Of a stretch of 64,000 bases of DNA, positions 16,781 through 26,082 are shown one piece after another. A model generated the notes under the pieces. It had not been told where the DNA came from and made no database searches. It saw only the letters and a list, made by a program, of their open reading frames with translations. Position numbers and translations under genes: made by a program. The stretch spans positions 1 to 64,000 of the forward strand of contig JAIOZA010000016.1 of assembly GCA_021740825.1 (NCBI GenBank), written 5' to 3'. Position 1 is the first letter of the stretch; each line of letters starts with the position of its first letter. The DNA comes from Bacteroidia bacterium (GTDB lineage Bacteria; Bacteroidota; Bacteroidia; B-17B0; Aurantibacillaceae).

Positions 16781-19135
16781 ATGTGGAAATATTTTTCAGG
16801 AATACTATTAAGAAATAAAGCTGTATTTGCTTCGATTATAATAATTTCAACAGCTTTTATGGGTTATAAAACAAGTCAGGTTGAATTATCTTACGACTTT
16901 GCTCAAATTTTACCAAACGATGATAGCACATTTATTGAATATCAAAATTTTAAAAAGAACTTTGGTGAAGATGGAAATGTAATGGTTATTGGTTTTGAAG
17001 ATAAAAACCTCTTTCAATTTCAAAAATTTAAAGATTGGTATGAGCTTAGTAAAACCATAAAAAATATTCAGGGTATAAAAGATATCATGTCTGTGCCAAC
17101 CGTTTTTAAATTTATAAAAAATGACAGTTTACAAAAATTTGATTACGTTCCTTTAATTCAGAAACCACTATTAAATCAGCAAGATGTTGATAGCATTAAG
17201 GCCGACTTTTTAAATTTACCTTTTTACGAAGGTATAATTTATCATAAAGAAACAGGTGCCAATTTAATGGCAATTACTTTTACAAAAAAAGATTTAAATT
17301 CAAAAAGACGATTAGAAATTGTAGCAGAAATTAAATTATTAGCAGAGTCATTTGCTAAAAAACATTCCATTGAAATGCATTTTTCTGGTATGCCTTACAT
17401 TCGTTCGCAGGTAATGACAAAGGTTTCTCATGAAATGACTCTCTTTTTAATTTTAGCAATAATAGTTACTGCTATCATATTATGGGTGTTTTTTAGATCT
17501 GGTAATGTCGTATTATTTTCACTTATCATTACTGCATTTGGCGTGTTATGGTCAATGGGAATATTAGTATTGTTTGGCTATAAAATAACTATTTTATCAG
17601 GATTAATTCCGCCATTAATAATGGTTATTGGATTACCAAACTGCATATTTTTAATTAATAAATACCATAGCCAATTTGTTTTACATGGCAATAAAATAAA
17701 AGCCATCACACGCAGTATTGAAACAATAGGTGTTACACTGTTTTTAGCTAATATTACAACTGCTATTGGTTTTGGAGTGCTGTACTTTACCAAAAGTTCT
17801 ATGTTGGTTGAATTTGGATTAGTATCATCAATAAGTGTAATGGCAACCTATTTTATTACGCTTATTTTGGTTCCCATTGTTTTAAATTTATTACCTACTC
17901 CAAAAACAAAGCACACCAAACATCAAGAAGGAAAAGTAATTAATAAAGCTTTAGACATTGTTGACTATTTAGTTCAAAAACGTAGAACTGGTATTTATAT
18001 AGTTACAGCTGTAATTACCGCAATTTGTTTTTGGGGTATGACTTTTATTGATATGAATGGTTTTGTTGTAGATGATCTTCCAAAAAAAGACCCAATCTAC
18101 ACCGATTTACATTTTTTTGAAAATAATTTTAATGGTGTATTACCTTTTGAAATATCAGTGGACTCAAAAAAAGAAAATGGATTATTTGCAAATAACGCTC
18201 AAGCGATATACAAAATTAAAGCAATGCAAAAAGTATTTGAGGCTTATCCAATATTCTCAAAACCACTATCAATTGTAGAAGCAATTAAATTTTCTTACCA
18301 AACATATAAAGAAGGGAATCCAAAATACTATAAATTACCTGGAGTTTCAGATTTAAAAACGTTATCAGAATACACCGGTTCTTTGAAAGGGCAAAACAAT
18401 AAATTATCAAAATTTATAGATAGCACCAAACAAACTACACGTATTAGCTATCAAGTTGCAGATATCGGCTCTAAAAAAATGAAAGAGTTGATGTTAATCA
18501 TCAAACCAAAAATAGATTCGATATTTAATCCCACCGAATACAAAGTTAGTTTAACCGGACATAGTTTAGTATTTTTAAAAAACAACGATTATTTGCTATC
18601 TAACTTATTAGAGAGTTTATTAATAGAAATTATTTTAATTGCTATTGTTGGAATTGCCTTGTTTAGATCTGTGCGAATTATTATTTTATCAAAAATACCT
18701 TGTTTAATTCCGTTAGTTATTACTGCTGGTATCATGGGCTTTTTGGATATTAGATTTAAACCATCTACAATTTTAATTTTCAGTATTGCCTTTGGTATTT
18801 CATCCGATGGAACTATTTATTTTTTAACCAAATACCGTCAAGAATTAAAAAAACATGGCTTTGGTGCTGCAGAGGCCATATCAGCAGCTATTAAGGAAAC
18901 AGGATTAAGCATGGTATATACTTCTGTTATTTTATTCAGTGGTTTTTGTATTTTCTCCGCTTCAAGTTTTGGTGGAACTGTAGCTTTGGGAGTATTGGTT
19001 TCATTAACTTTACTGATATCAATGTTTACGAATATCATATTATTACCAGCTATTTTATTATCAATTCATAAAAAGTCAATGAAAAAAGAAATTATTGAAC
19101 AGCCTTTAATTGATATTGAAGATAGTTTAGATTAG
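16781..19135 (+). CDS. MMPL/RND-superfamily membrane transporter
   Basis: The product has 784 residues with the duplicated RND layout. TM1 at about 13-30 is followed by a periplasmic loop to about 210. Five helices run from about 215 to 375, with the SSD-like GLIPPLIMVIGLPNCIFLIN region. A second TM1 is at about 410, a second loop runs to about 600, and five more helices follow to about 765. The second half contains FSIAFGISSDGTIYFLTKYR, the position where RND proteins keep charged proton-relay residues. Homologues export lipids or hydrophobic compounds. No membrane-fusion or outer-membrane partner is adjacent, which suits the stand-alone MMPL class. The cargo is unknown. Confidence 0.85.
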   Translation: MWKYFSGILLRNKAVFASIIIISTAFMGYKTSQVELSYDFAQILPNDDSTFIEYQNFKKNFGEDGNVMVIGFEDKNLFQFQKFKDWYELSKTIKNIQGIKDIMSVPTVFKFIKNDSLQKFDYVPLIQKPLLNQQDVDSIKADFLNLPFYEGIIYHKETGANLMAITFTKKDLNSKRRLEIVAEIKLLAESFAKKHSIEMHFSGMPYIRSQVMTKVSHEMTLFLILAIIVTAIILWVFFRSGNVVLFSLIITAFGVLWSMGILVLFGYKITILSGLIPPLIMVIGLPNCIFLINKYHSQFVLHGNKIKAITRSIETIGVTLFLANITTAIGFGVLYFTKSSMLVEFGLVSSISVMATYFITLILVPIVLNLLPTPKTKHTKHQEGKVINKALDIVDYLVQKRRTGIYIVTAVITAICFWGMTFIDMNGFVVDDLPKKDPIYTDLHFFENNFNGVLPFEISVDSKKENGLFANNAQAIYKIKAMQKVFEAYPIFSKPLSIVEAIKFSYQTYKEGNPKYYKLPGVSDLKTLSEYTGSLKGQNNKLSKFIDSTKQTTRISYQVADIGSKKMKELMLIIKPKIDSIFNPTEYKVSLTGHSLVFLKNNDYLLSNLLESLLIEIILIAIVGIALFRSVRIIILSKIPCLIPLVITAGIMGFLDIRFKPSTILIFSIAFGISSDGTIYFLTKYRQELKKHGFGAAEAISAAIKETGLSMVYTSVILFSGFCIFSASSFGGTVALGVLVSLTLLISMFTNIILLPAILLSIHKKSMKKEIIEQPLIDIEDSLD

Positions 19136-19189
19136 TAATTTAAATCATGCCTAATTCAACTACAAACTTTTTTTAGTGTGGTTTACTTT

Positions 19190-19969
19190 TTAGTTTATTA
19201 ATCCGCATATCATAAACAAAGCTATCATAATCATAAAACTAGTAACAAACCATTTTAAAAAACTCAGTGTTGTTTTTTTTAATAATTTATTTCCAATGAA
19301 AGCTCCTAAAAAAGCACAGAGCACTGCAAGTGAAATAACGGAGCTACTTTCCTTTAAGTAAGAAAAATTAAATGTCATCGCATAAATAGTCATTCTACCA
19401 AGATCTACTATACAAGCAATGCATGTTCCGGTAGCCACAAATACTTCTTTATTCAAATTTAATCTCACTAAAAATGAACTTCGCAAAGCACCTTGATGTC
19501 CGCTAAGGCCGCCAAAAAAACCACTTAATAATCCTCCAATTCCTAAATAATTTTGGCTAATTGTTATTTTTTTGAAAAAAGGAATAACTTCAACTAAGGA
19601 AAAAAAGATAATTAATATTCCCATCATAAAATTAATTAATGAACCATAAAAAATATGATTATTTAAATTATATGAAAATAAAATAATTGAATTAGTGGAT
19701 ATTTCTTTTAGCAGGAAGGAACCAGCCAATGCTGCAATTAAGGAAGGCACTCCAAATTTTAAAACAACCTGCCAATTTATATTTTTATAAACTAAGCCAA
19801 TTTTAAAACTATTGTTTAAAAAATGAACTATTGCCGTTAAGCCAACTGCAATTGGAGCAGGATAAAACATGGTAAAAATGGGCAGTAAGATAGTTCCTAA
19901 GCCAAAGCCAGAAAAAAAAGTTAATATAGATGCAAAAAAGGCTGTTAATGGAATAATTATCAACGACAT
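19190..19969 (-). CDS. TauE/SafE family sulfite/organosulfonate-type permease
   Basis: The 259-residue protein is strongly hydrophobic, with about eight predicted helices. It shows the family's two halves, including FFSGFGLGTILLPIF at the N-terminus and GGLLSGFFGGLSGHQGALRS in the middle. Members move sulfite, sulfonates or other small anions across the inner membrane, and the substrate here is unknown. Its ATG overlaps the stop of the upstream kinase gene by one base (TAATG), indicating translational coupling in a two-gene operon. Confidence 0.88.
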   Translation of the reverse strand: MSLIIIPLTAFFASILTFFSGFGLGTILLPIFTMFYPAPIAVGLTAIVHFLNNSFKIGLVYKNINWQVVLKFGVPSLIAALAGSFLLKEISTNSIILFSYNLNNHIFYGSLINFMMGILIIFFSLVEVIPFFKKITISQNYLGIGGLLSGFFGGLSGHQGALRSSFLVRLNLNKEVFVATGTCIACIVDLGRMTIYAMTFNFSYLKESSSVISLAVLCAFLGAFIGNKLLKKTTLSFLKWFVTSFMIMIALFMICGLIN

Positions 19970-20811
19970 TAACTATGATATTTGATTAGACCATCCATTG
20001 GTGATTTGATAATACTACCTATCAAAAAACCTTTTTCTTTACATACTTCGGCAAGTATATCTTTATAATAATAGGCAATAGACCCAACAGAATTTACATA
20101 TAAATTTTTAGCATTTGTATATTTTGAAACTTGAGCCTCAAAAAATATTGAAAAGCAATTTTTGATCAATGCTCTGATGTAAACATCATCATTGAAAGAA
20201 ACCAAAAAAGAAACGATACCTGCCAGATATTTACTAGGCATTGGTTTCTTATAAACATTTTCTAAAATAATTTCTCTGCTATATCCGGCTTTTTCAAATG
20301 CTATTTTTAAATGAATTGGCAATTTTTCATCAAAATAATCTTGTACAAATGTTTTACCAATAGCTGCGCCACTTCCATGATCGCCAAATAAATATCCTAC
20401 AGAAGGAACATTTTCAGTAATAGTGTTACCATCAAATAAACAACTATTACTTCCTGTTCCTAATATGCATGCAATGCCTTTTTCTTTACCGCATAAAGCT
20501 CTAGCAGCAGCTAACAAATCATGATTAACTTCAGATAAAATTGTTCCAAAAGCCAAAAGTAACCCTTCCTTGACTATATCTATTTTATCCTCAGTTGAAC
20601 AACCAGCGCCATAATAGGCAATTTTAGTAATAGTAGTTAATTTCTTACTAATAACGGGTATCAACTTCGTTTTTATTTCAATATAAATATCCTCACTACT
20701 TTGAAAATAGGGATTAAAACCAATAGATTTACAAGTTGCAATTATTGAATCACCTTCTAACAAAACCCAATCAGTTTTTGTAGAACCGCTATCTGCAATT
20801 AAAATGGCCAT
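19969..20811 (-). CDS. BadF/BadG-type ATPase, N-acetylglucosamine kinase-like
   Basis: The 280-residue protein has the ASKHA phosphate-1 loop (ADSGSTKTDWVLLEGD, residues 5-20) and a second glycine-rich phosphate segment (ACILGTGSNSCLFDG, near 115). It also has YLFGDHGSGAAIG near 140. Bacteroidota homologues are annotated as N-acetylglucosamine kinase-like, acting in amino-sugar salvage. The sugar specificity is inferred. It is the first gene of the pair with the TauE/SafE permease. Confidence 0.83.
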   Translation of the reverse strand: MAILIADSGSTKTDWVLLEGDSIIATCKSIGFNPYFQSSEDIYIEIKTKLIPVISKKLTTITKIAYYGAGCSTEDKIDIVKEGLLLAFGTILSEVNHDLLAAARALCGKEKGIACILGTGSNSCLFDGNTITENVPSVGYLFGDHGSGAAIGKTFVQDYFDEKLPIHLKIAFEKAGYSREIILENVYKKPMPSKYLAGIVSFLVSFNDDVYIRALIKNCFSIFFEAQVSKYTNAKNLYVNSVGSIAYYYKDILAEVCKEKGFLIGSIIKSPMDGLIKYHS

Positions 20812-21063
20812 TTACACTTAGTATTACTTTTATTAAAATTAACTTAAATTATGGAATGTTCAAGTTACAATTATTTCATATTAAATTAATTAATTACAAC
20901 TATTTTTATTAAGACTAAAGTGCTAATAATGAAGAAAAATAACATTAATAAAAGGTGTTTTAGAAATAGGATTCAATTATTAAAACTAAAAAAATACTTA
21001 TAGCTTTAATACTAATCATCTATTAGATTTTTTCGAGTGCCAATTGGAGCTTAATAAAATAAA

Positions 21064-23334
21064 CTATTTCTTGTTTTGCGCATCTACCACTGCAATTGTA
21101 ATCATATTTACTATTTCGCGAACAGAACTTCCCAATTGTAAAACATGAACTGGCTTTTTCAATCCCATTAAAACAGGGCCAATTGCCTCAGCGCCTCCTA
21201 ATTCTTGTAATAATTTGTAAGCTACATTACCTGCTGCCAAATTGGGGAAGATAAACGTATTTACATCCTTATCAACTAATGTACTAAAAGGGAACTGTTC
21301 TTTTAGTAAATCATTATTTACAGCAAAGTTCGCTTGTACATCGCCGTCAACAATTAAACCTGGATAAAATTTGTGCAATAATTGGGTTGCTTCCTGCACC
21401 TTCTTTGGAACTTCGCCTTGCGAAGATCCAAAATTAGAATAAGACAACATCGCAATGCGTGGAGTTATATTAAATTGCTTAACGGTGCTAGCTGTCAACA
21501 CGGCGATATCTGCTAATTGCTGTGCAGTTGGATCAGTATTCATAGTTGTATCTGCAAAAAAGAATGGACCACGCTTGGTTATCATCATGTATAAACCAGC
21601 TACACGGCTTACGCCTTCTTGCACGCCAATAATATCTAATGCAGGTTTAATAGGAGTTCCATATTTACGAGTTAATCCCGAAATCATGGCATCTGCTAAT
21701 CCTTGCTCAACCATCATCGCACCAAAATAATTACGGTCGCGCATTAATTTACGAGCATCATATTTTGTTAATCCTTTTCGTTGTTGTTTTTTCCATAATA
21801 AATCACCAAACTCATTTCTACGTATTTCTTCTTCTTCAAGCCAAGTATCAATAATCGGAGTGTCTCCCAAATCAATTTGATGCTCTTCCAAAAGATTTAA
21901 TATTCTTTCTTTATTTCCTAATAAAATTGGTTTAGCAATACCTTCGTCTTTTGCTACTTGAGCTGCTTTTAAAATTTTATAATTATCAGCTTCAGTAAAA
22001 ACAACACGTTTAGGATTAGATTTAGCTTTATTAGCGATACTTCGCATTAATTTATTATCCTTTCCTAACCGATTATCTAACTCCATTCGGTAGGTATCCC
22101 AATCTGTAATAATTCGTTTAGCTACCCCACTCTCAATTGCAGCTTTTGCAACTGCTGAACTTACTGTAGAAATTAAACGATTATCAATTGGCTTTGGAAT
22201 AATGTAATCTTTACCAAAACTTAAATTTTTTGAACTATATGCTAAATTTACATAATCAGGAACTGGTTCTTTAGCAAGTTCGGCAATGGCAAGTGCAGCC
22301 GCCAATTTCATTTCCTCATTAATGCACGTTGCTCTTACATCTAATGCTCCTCTAAAAATAAAAGGAAATCCTAATACATTATTTACCTGATTTGGATTAT
22401 CGCTTCGCCCTGTTGCAATAATAATATCAGGTCGTGCAGCTAAAGCTTCTTCGTAACTAATTTCGGGAGTTGGATTGGCAAGTGCAAATACGATACAATT
22501 TGGCGCCATGGATCGCACTAAATCTTGTGATAATATATTGCCTTTTGATAAACCTACAAATACATCCGCGCCTTTAATTGCTTCTTCCAATGTATTTACT
22601 TTAATATTATCTGAAGCAAAATAGGTTTTGTATTGATCTAAATCATTACGATTTTTATTGATAACACCTTTGCTATCTAACATTAAAATATTTTCTTTTT
22701 TTACTCCAACAGCAATATACATTTTAGCGCACGAATTAGCAGAAGCACCAGCACCATTTATGACAAGTTTAATTTCGCTTATTTTTTTTCCTGATAACTC
22801 TACTGCATTCAGCAAACCTGCAGAAGAAATAATAGCTGTACCATGCTGATCATCATGCATTAAAGGAATATTTAACTCCTCTTTTAACCGTCTTTCAATT
22901 TCAAAACACTCTGGAGCTTTAATATCTTCTAAATTAATACCTCCAAAAGTGCAAGCAATATTTTTTACCGTATTTACAAATTCATCAATATTTTTAGTGT
23001 CCACTTCAATATCAAATACATCAATATCAGCAAATATCTTAAATAACAATCCTTTACCTTCCATCACTGGTTTCGAAGCCAAAGCGCCAATATCCCCTAA
23101 ACCTAAGACAGCAGTTCCATTACTAATAACAGCAACTAAATTTCCTTTAGCAGTATATTTGTATGCGTCTTCCTGATTTTTCTCTATTTCTAAGCATGGT
23201 TCGGCAACACCCGGAGAATAAGCAAGCGTTAAATCTCTCTGTGTACTATATGGTTTTGTTGGAACAACTTCAATTTTTCCTGGTTTTCCTTGAGAATGAT
23301 AATCAAGGGCATCTTGCTTTAAAGATTTTGACAT
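21064..23334 (-). CDS. maeB: NADP-type malic enzyme fused to a phosphotransacetylase domain
   Basis: The 756-residue protein has the MaeB layout. The malic domain (about 1-410) has LAYSPGVAEPCL, MHDDQHGTAII and an NAD(P)-binding GAGASANSCA. A PTA-like domain (about 430-750) has VVFTEADNYKILKAAQ and GVSRVAGLYMM. It converts malate to pyruvate and CO2 with NAD(P)+. In known MaeB proteins the C-terminal domain is a regulatory acetyl-CoA sensor rather than an active transacetylase. It is monocistronic. Confidence 0.95.
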   Translation of the reverse strand: MSKSLKQDALDYHSQGKPGKIEVVPTKPYSTQRDLTLAYSPGVAEPCLEIEKNQEDAYKYTAKGNLVAVISNGTAVLGLGDIGALASKPVMEGKGLLFKIFADIDVFDIEVDTKNIDEFVNTVKNIACTFGGINLEDIKAPECFEIERRLKEELNIPLMHDDQHGTAIISSAGLLNAVELSGKKISEIKLVINGAGASANSCAKMYIAVGVKKENILMLDSKGVINKNRNDLDQYKTYFASDNIKVNTLEEAIKGADVFVGLSKGNILSQDLVRSMAPNCIVFALANPTPEISYEEALAARPDIIIATGRSDNPNQVNNVLGFPFIFRGALDVRATCINEEMKLAAALAIAELAKEPVPDYVNLAYSSKNLSFGKDYIIPKPIDNRLISTVSSAVAKAAIESGVAKRIITDWDTYRMELDNRLGKDNKLMRSIANKAKSNPKRVVFTEADNYKILKAAQVAKDEGIAKPILLGNKERILNLLEEHQIDLGDTPIIDTWLEEEEIRRNEFGDLLWKKQQRKGLTKYDARKLMRDRNYFGAMMVEQGLADAMISGLTRKYGTPIKPALDIIGVQEGVSRVAGLYMMITKRGPFFFADTTMNTDPTAQQLADIAVLTASTVKQFNITPRIAMLSYSNFGSSQGEVPKKVQEATQLLHKFYPGLIVDGDVQANFAVNNDLLKEQFPFSTLVDKDVNTFIFPNLAAGNVAYKLLQELGGAEAIGPVLMGLKKPVHVLQLGSSVREIVNMITIAVVDAQNKK

Positions 23335-23441
23335 AACTGTTAAATTTTAAGAGAACGAATGTACGATTTTAAAGCATAAAAACAGCAATTAATTATTGAT
23401 GAAAGCAACTCTAATTTTAACAAAATTCAAATCCTTTTTTC

Positions 23442-23471
23442 AAAAAAAAAGTCCACCAAAATGGTGGACTT
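23442..23471 (-). terminator. Terminator of the lipoprotein gene at 23495-24598
   Basis: AAGTCCACCA (23449-23458) and TGGTGGACTT (23462-23471) form a perfect 10-bp stem with a 3-nt loop. On the minus strand this is followed by a run of T (plus-strand A run, 23442-23450). Confidence 0.9.
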
Positions 23472-23494
23472 ATAAATTTTTAATTAATTTTTAA

Positions 23495-24598
23495 TTATGG
23501 ACAAGTTAAGTAAGTTCCAACTACTGTTCCGTCTACGAAATTATTATTTACCATATCTACTGCATTGTTAATTTGCGAAGCCGTATAGTTTGAAGCACAA
23601 CCACCTAATATCAACTCTGCTTCTGCTAATAATTGACCAACTGTCCATCCTTGGAAAGTACCACTTGCAATTACTAAGGAAGCTAATGAAGTAGTTGAAT
23701 TGCCATAGCTAACAATAGCATTATCTAACGTAACAGATATTTTTAACGCAACTACTTGACCTGCTAATACACTAATTGATGTTACAGGATTCGTATATGA
23801 TTGGGTTAAAACTGAAGGTGTACCTCCTTGAGGTAAGAAATCAGTTACAGCTTGTGCGCTAGTTAATGTTATTTTGTTAGATCCACATCCTACAACTAAG
23901 CCATTTGGAAATGCAGCGGCAAAATTAGTATGTAAATAAGCTCCAGGGTTATTACCATTTGGAGTAGAGCCCCAACCACCTTGTGTTTGTGTTCTATAAT
24001 CACCAGGATTAATTAAACATGGAGGAGTTGGAGGAGGGCAAGATTGCGTGCAATATGAAAATTTCATTGCCCAACTGTTACCACCTTGAGAAACACCTTG
24101 TCCCCAACCTGTTTCAGATTGAATAACATTTCCAGATCCATCAACTAAAACAACTTCAGCGTGTGCAGCTATACAGTAACATGCTTTTCCGTGCAATGTG
24201 CTTAACGCTATTGTATAAGTAAAAGAAGTTACTCTTGGACTGTTTGATGTTTGATAAGGAAAAAGTCCAATTTTAGGATTTCCGTTTTTATTTGGAATAG
24301 AATCGCAATCGCCAACATATAAATGAGTTTTTTGAATTTGCCATCCATTTACAGTATTATAAGTAACATAAAGATTTGTTGAATCATTTGTTACGGTTAC
24401 ATTTCCTGAATTAATAAATTGTCCTGCCATTAAATTTTGAACCTGAGCCTGTCCGCATGGAGTTGACGGTGTGTTTGGCGTAGGAGTTGAAACTGTTGAA
24501 TCTACACTTTCCGCAGTTAGCGTGTTGTTCTTTTTGCAAGAACCGATGCTTATTGCCAGCAATAAAGCAAATCCAATTTTTGTAATTTGTTTTTTCAT
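23495..24598 (-). CDS. Cell-envelope lipoprotein of unknown function
   Basis: The product has 367 residues with a lipoprotein signal (lipobox SIGSC, Cys21) and a Ser/Thr/Pro-rich linker (about 30-47). The middle domain (about 48-190) has paired cysteines (KACYCIAAHAEVVL near 137) and ends in SYCTQSCPPPTPPC. A C-terminal domain starts with PGDYRTQTQGGWGS near 197. I recognise similar 'YRTQTQGGWG' segments in other secreted Bacteroidota proteins but no named function. It has its own promoter box and terminator and is divergent from the secreted esterase gene. Confidence 0.75.
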   Translation of the reverse strand: MKKQITKIGFALLLAISIGSCKKNNTLTAESVDSTVSTPTPNTPSTPCGQAQVQNLMAGQFINSGNVTVTNDSTNLYVTYNTVNGWQIQKTHLYVGDCDSIPNKNGNPKIGLFPYQTSNSPRVTSFTYTIALSTLHGKACYCIAAHAEVVLVDGSGNVIQSETGWGQGVSQGGNSWAMKFSYCTQSCPPPTPPCLINPGDYRTQTQGGWGSTPNGNNPGAYLHTNFAAAFPNGLVVGCGSNKITLTSAQAVTDFLPQGGTPSVLTQSYTNPVTSISVLAGQVVALKISVTLDNAIVSYGNSTTSLASLVIASGTFQGWTVGQLLAEAELILGGCASNYTASQINNAVDMVNNNFVDGTVVGTYLTCP

Positions 24599-24656
24599 AT
24601 TAGTTGATTTTGGTTTTAAAATTATTGGTTGTTTTAAATGTTTACATATTTTATGC

Positions 24657-24664
24657 CAAACTTA
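24657..24664 (-). promoter_or_regulatory. -7 element of the lipoprotein gene
   Basis: The minus strand reads TAAGTTTG, an exact TAnnTTTG match. It would give a leader of about 50 nt before the start at 24598. The -33 box is not clear. Confidence 0.4.
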
Positions 24665-24784
24665 ATTTTTGTTAAAATGCTATTCGCTTTACTTAATAGT
24701 TTTAATCTTTTTTAAGCAGAACAACTTGTTCATAAAACAAATCTAAATGGTTGATGTCAATTAAAATTCACATTTTACATTATT

Positions 24785-24838
24785 TCCATATTATGGATGA
24801 ATAAATCTAAAAATTATGCTTTATTTCCATTTTATGGA
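24785..24838. promoter_or_regulatory. Two TCCATnTTATGGA palindromes upstream of the esterase
   Basis: TCCATATTATGGA (24785-24797) and TCCATTTTATGGA (24826-24838) are 41 bp apart start to start, close to four DNA turns, so a protein could bind both on one face. The same 13-mer occurs at 55250-55262. No regulator is assigned. Confidence 0.4.
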
Positions 24839-24920
24839 CAAGCTCTTTGCTTACAGCGCAAAATATTTTGGTTTTTTTCTTCGTATTAATAAGTTAATTT
24901 TATCAAGTAATCCATCTTCA

Positions 24921-26057
24921 ATGAAAAAACTTTTACTTTGCTTTTTTTTATATGCAACTTGCAGTATAGCTCAAACTACTAGTATTGACAGCATATTTTC
25001 GGGAGGTCAATATCGATCCTACAGATTGTACGTTCCAGCTTCTTATAATGGAGTAACTCCTCGCCCACTTGTTATTAATTTGCATGGATACACAAGTAAT
25101 GCACAGCAACAACAATTACTTAGTAATTTTATGCCCATAGCTGATACAGCAAATTTTATAATGGTATTACCAAATGGATCCTATTCTAATGGGCAACGTT
25201 TTTGGAATGCTGGAATATCGCCTACTTTAGTAAATGATATTAATTTTTTAAGTGCTTTAATTGATTCGATAGATTTAACTTATAATATCAATTTAAATAA
25301 AGTTTATTCAACAGGAATGAGTAATGGCGGATTTATGAGTTACACGTTAGCTTGTGAATTAAGCAATAGAATTGCTGCCATCGCCTCTGTTTCTGGGAGT
25401 ATTTTTACACCGCAATATGGCGTTAATTGCAATCCCAAACATCCTGTTCCTGTTATGCAAATACATGGTACTGCTGATGCAACAGTGCCTTTTTCAGGTG
25501 ATATTAATATGGCGCCTATTGATTCAGTTATAAATTATTGGGTTACAGTAAATAGTTGTAATTCTACACCAACATTTAGTACAATTCCTAATGTGAATAC
25601 TGCGGATGGTTGCACTGCAGTTCGCTACCTATACAATGGCGGCAACTCAGGAAGTACGGTAGAGTTATATAAAATAATTGGTGGTGGGCACACTTGGCCT
25701 GGTTTTCCATTTGGAGGCGTTGTTACAAACATGGATTTTAATGCCTCAGTAGAAATTTGGCGTTTTTTTAATAAATATACATTATCAAGTTTAACAAGTA
25801 TTTCAGAAAATGAACAACTCAATAAGTCAGTTAGAGTTTATCCAAATCCAACAAATTCGATTTTACATTTTGAATTTAATACTGACTATCAAAATCCAAT
25901 TTCAATTGAAATAGTTGATATATTAGGAAAGGTGATGTTCTCAGAACCAACAATAGTAGATTATATTTCAGTAGAAAACTTAAATCCGGGAATATATTTC
26001 CTATCAGTAAAAACAAAAGATAGCATTGAAGCAACAGTAAAATTCATTAAAAACTAG
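24921..26057 (+). CDS. Secreted polyhydroxybutyrate depolymerase/LpqC-type esterase with T9SS type A sorting domain
   Basis: ATG 24921 is preferred to 24816 because it begins a proper signal peptide (MKKLLLCFFLYATCSIAQ). The product has 378 residues. The alpha/beta-hydrolase domain (about 20-290) has the oxyanion region LVINLHGYTSNAQ, the nucleophile elbow GMSNGGFMS, an acid in HGTADATVPF and the catalytic His in GGGHTWPG. This matches the LpqC/PHB-depolymerase and feruloyl-esterase family. Residues about 300-378 are a T9SS type A sorting domain (VRVYPNPTNS...LNPGIYFLSV). It is therefore predicted to cross the outer membrane and attach to the surface or be released. The substrate is unknown. 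Confidence 0.88.
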   Translation: MKKLLLCFFLYATCSIAQTTSIDSIFSGGQYRSYRLYVPASYNGVTPRPLVINLHGYTSNAQQQQLLSNFMPIADTANFIMVLPNGSYSNGQRFWNAGISPTLVNDINFLSALIDSIDLTYNINLNKVYSTGMSNGGFMSYTLACELSNRIAAIASVSGSIFTPQYGVNCNPKHPVPVMQIHGTADATVPFSGDINMAPIDSVINYWVTVNSCNSTPTFSTIPNVNTADGCTAVRYLYNGGNSGSTVELYKIIGGGHTWPGFPFGGVVTNMDFNASVEIWRFFNKYTLSSLTSISENEQLNKSVRVYPNPTNSILHFEFNTDYQNPISIEIVDILGKVMFSEPTIVDYISVENLNPGIYFLSVKTKDSIEATVKFIKN

Positions 26058-26082
26058 AAATAAAAATACTCCGTTTATTTTA

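Larger units (their letters stand above)
24599..24920. other. 322-bp divergent intergenic region with paired palindromes
   Basis: The region separates the minus-strand lipoprotein gene from the plus-strand esterase. It holds the lipoprotein -7 box (24657-24664) and two TCCATnTTATGGA palindromes at 24785-24797 and 24826-24838. An open frame from 24816 runs into the esterase but lacks a signal peptide at its start, so I treat 24816-24920 as leader. Confidence 0.5.

Noticed and set aside
24816-24920. N-terminal extension of the esterase (MLYFHFMDKLFAYSAK...)
   Set aside because: A textbook signal peptide starts at 24921, and the extension would cover a TCCATTTTATGGA palindrome. The extension is not needed for export.
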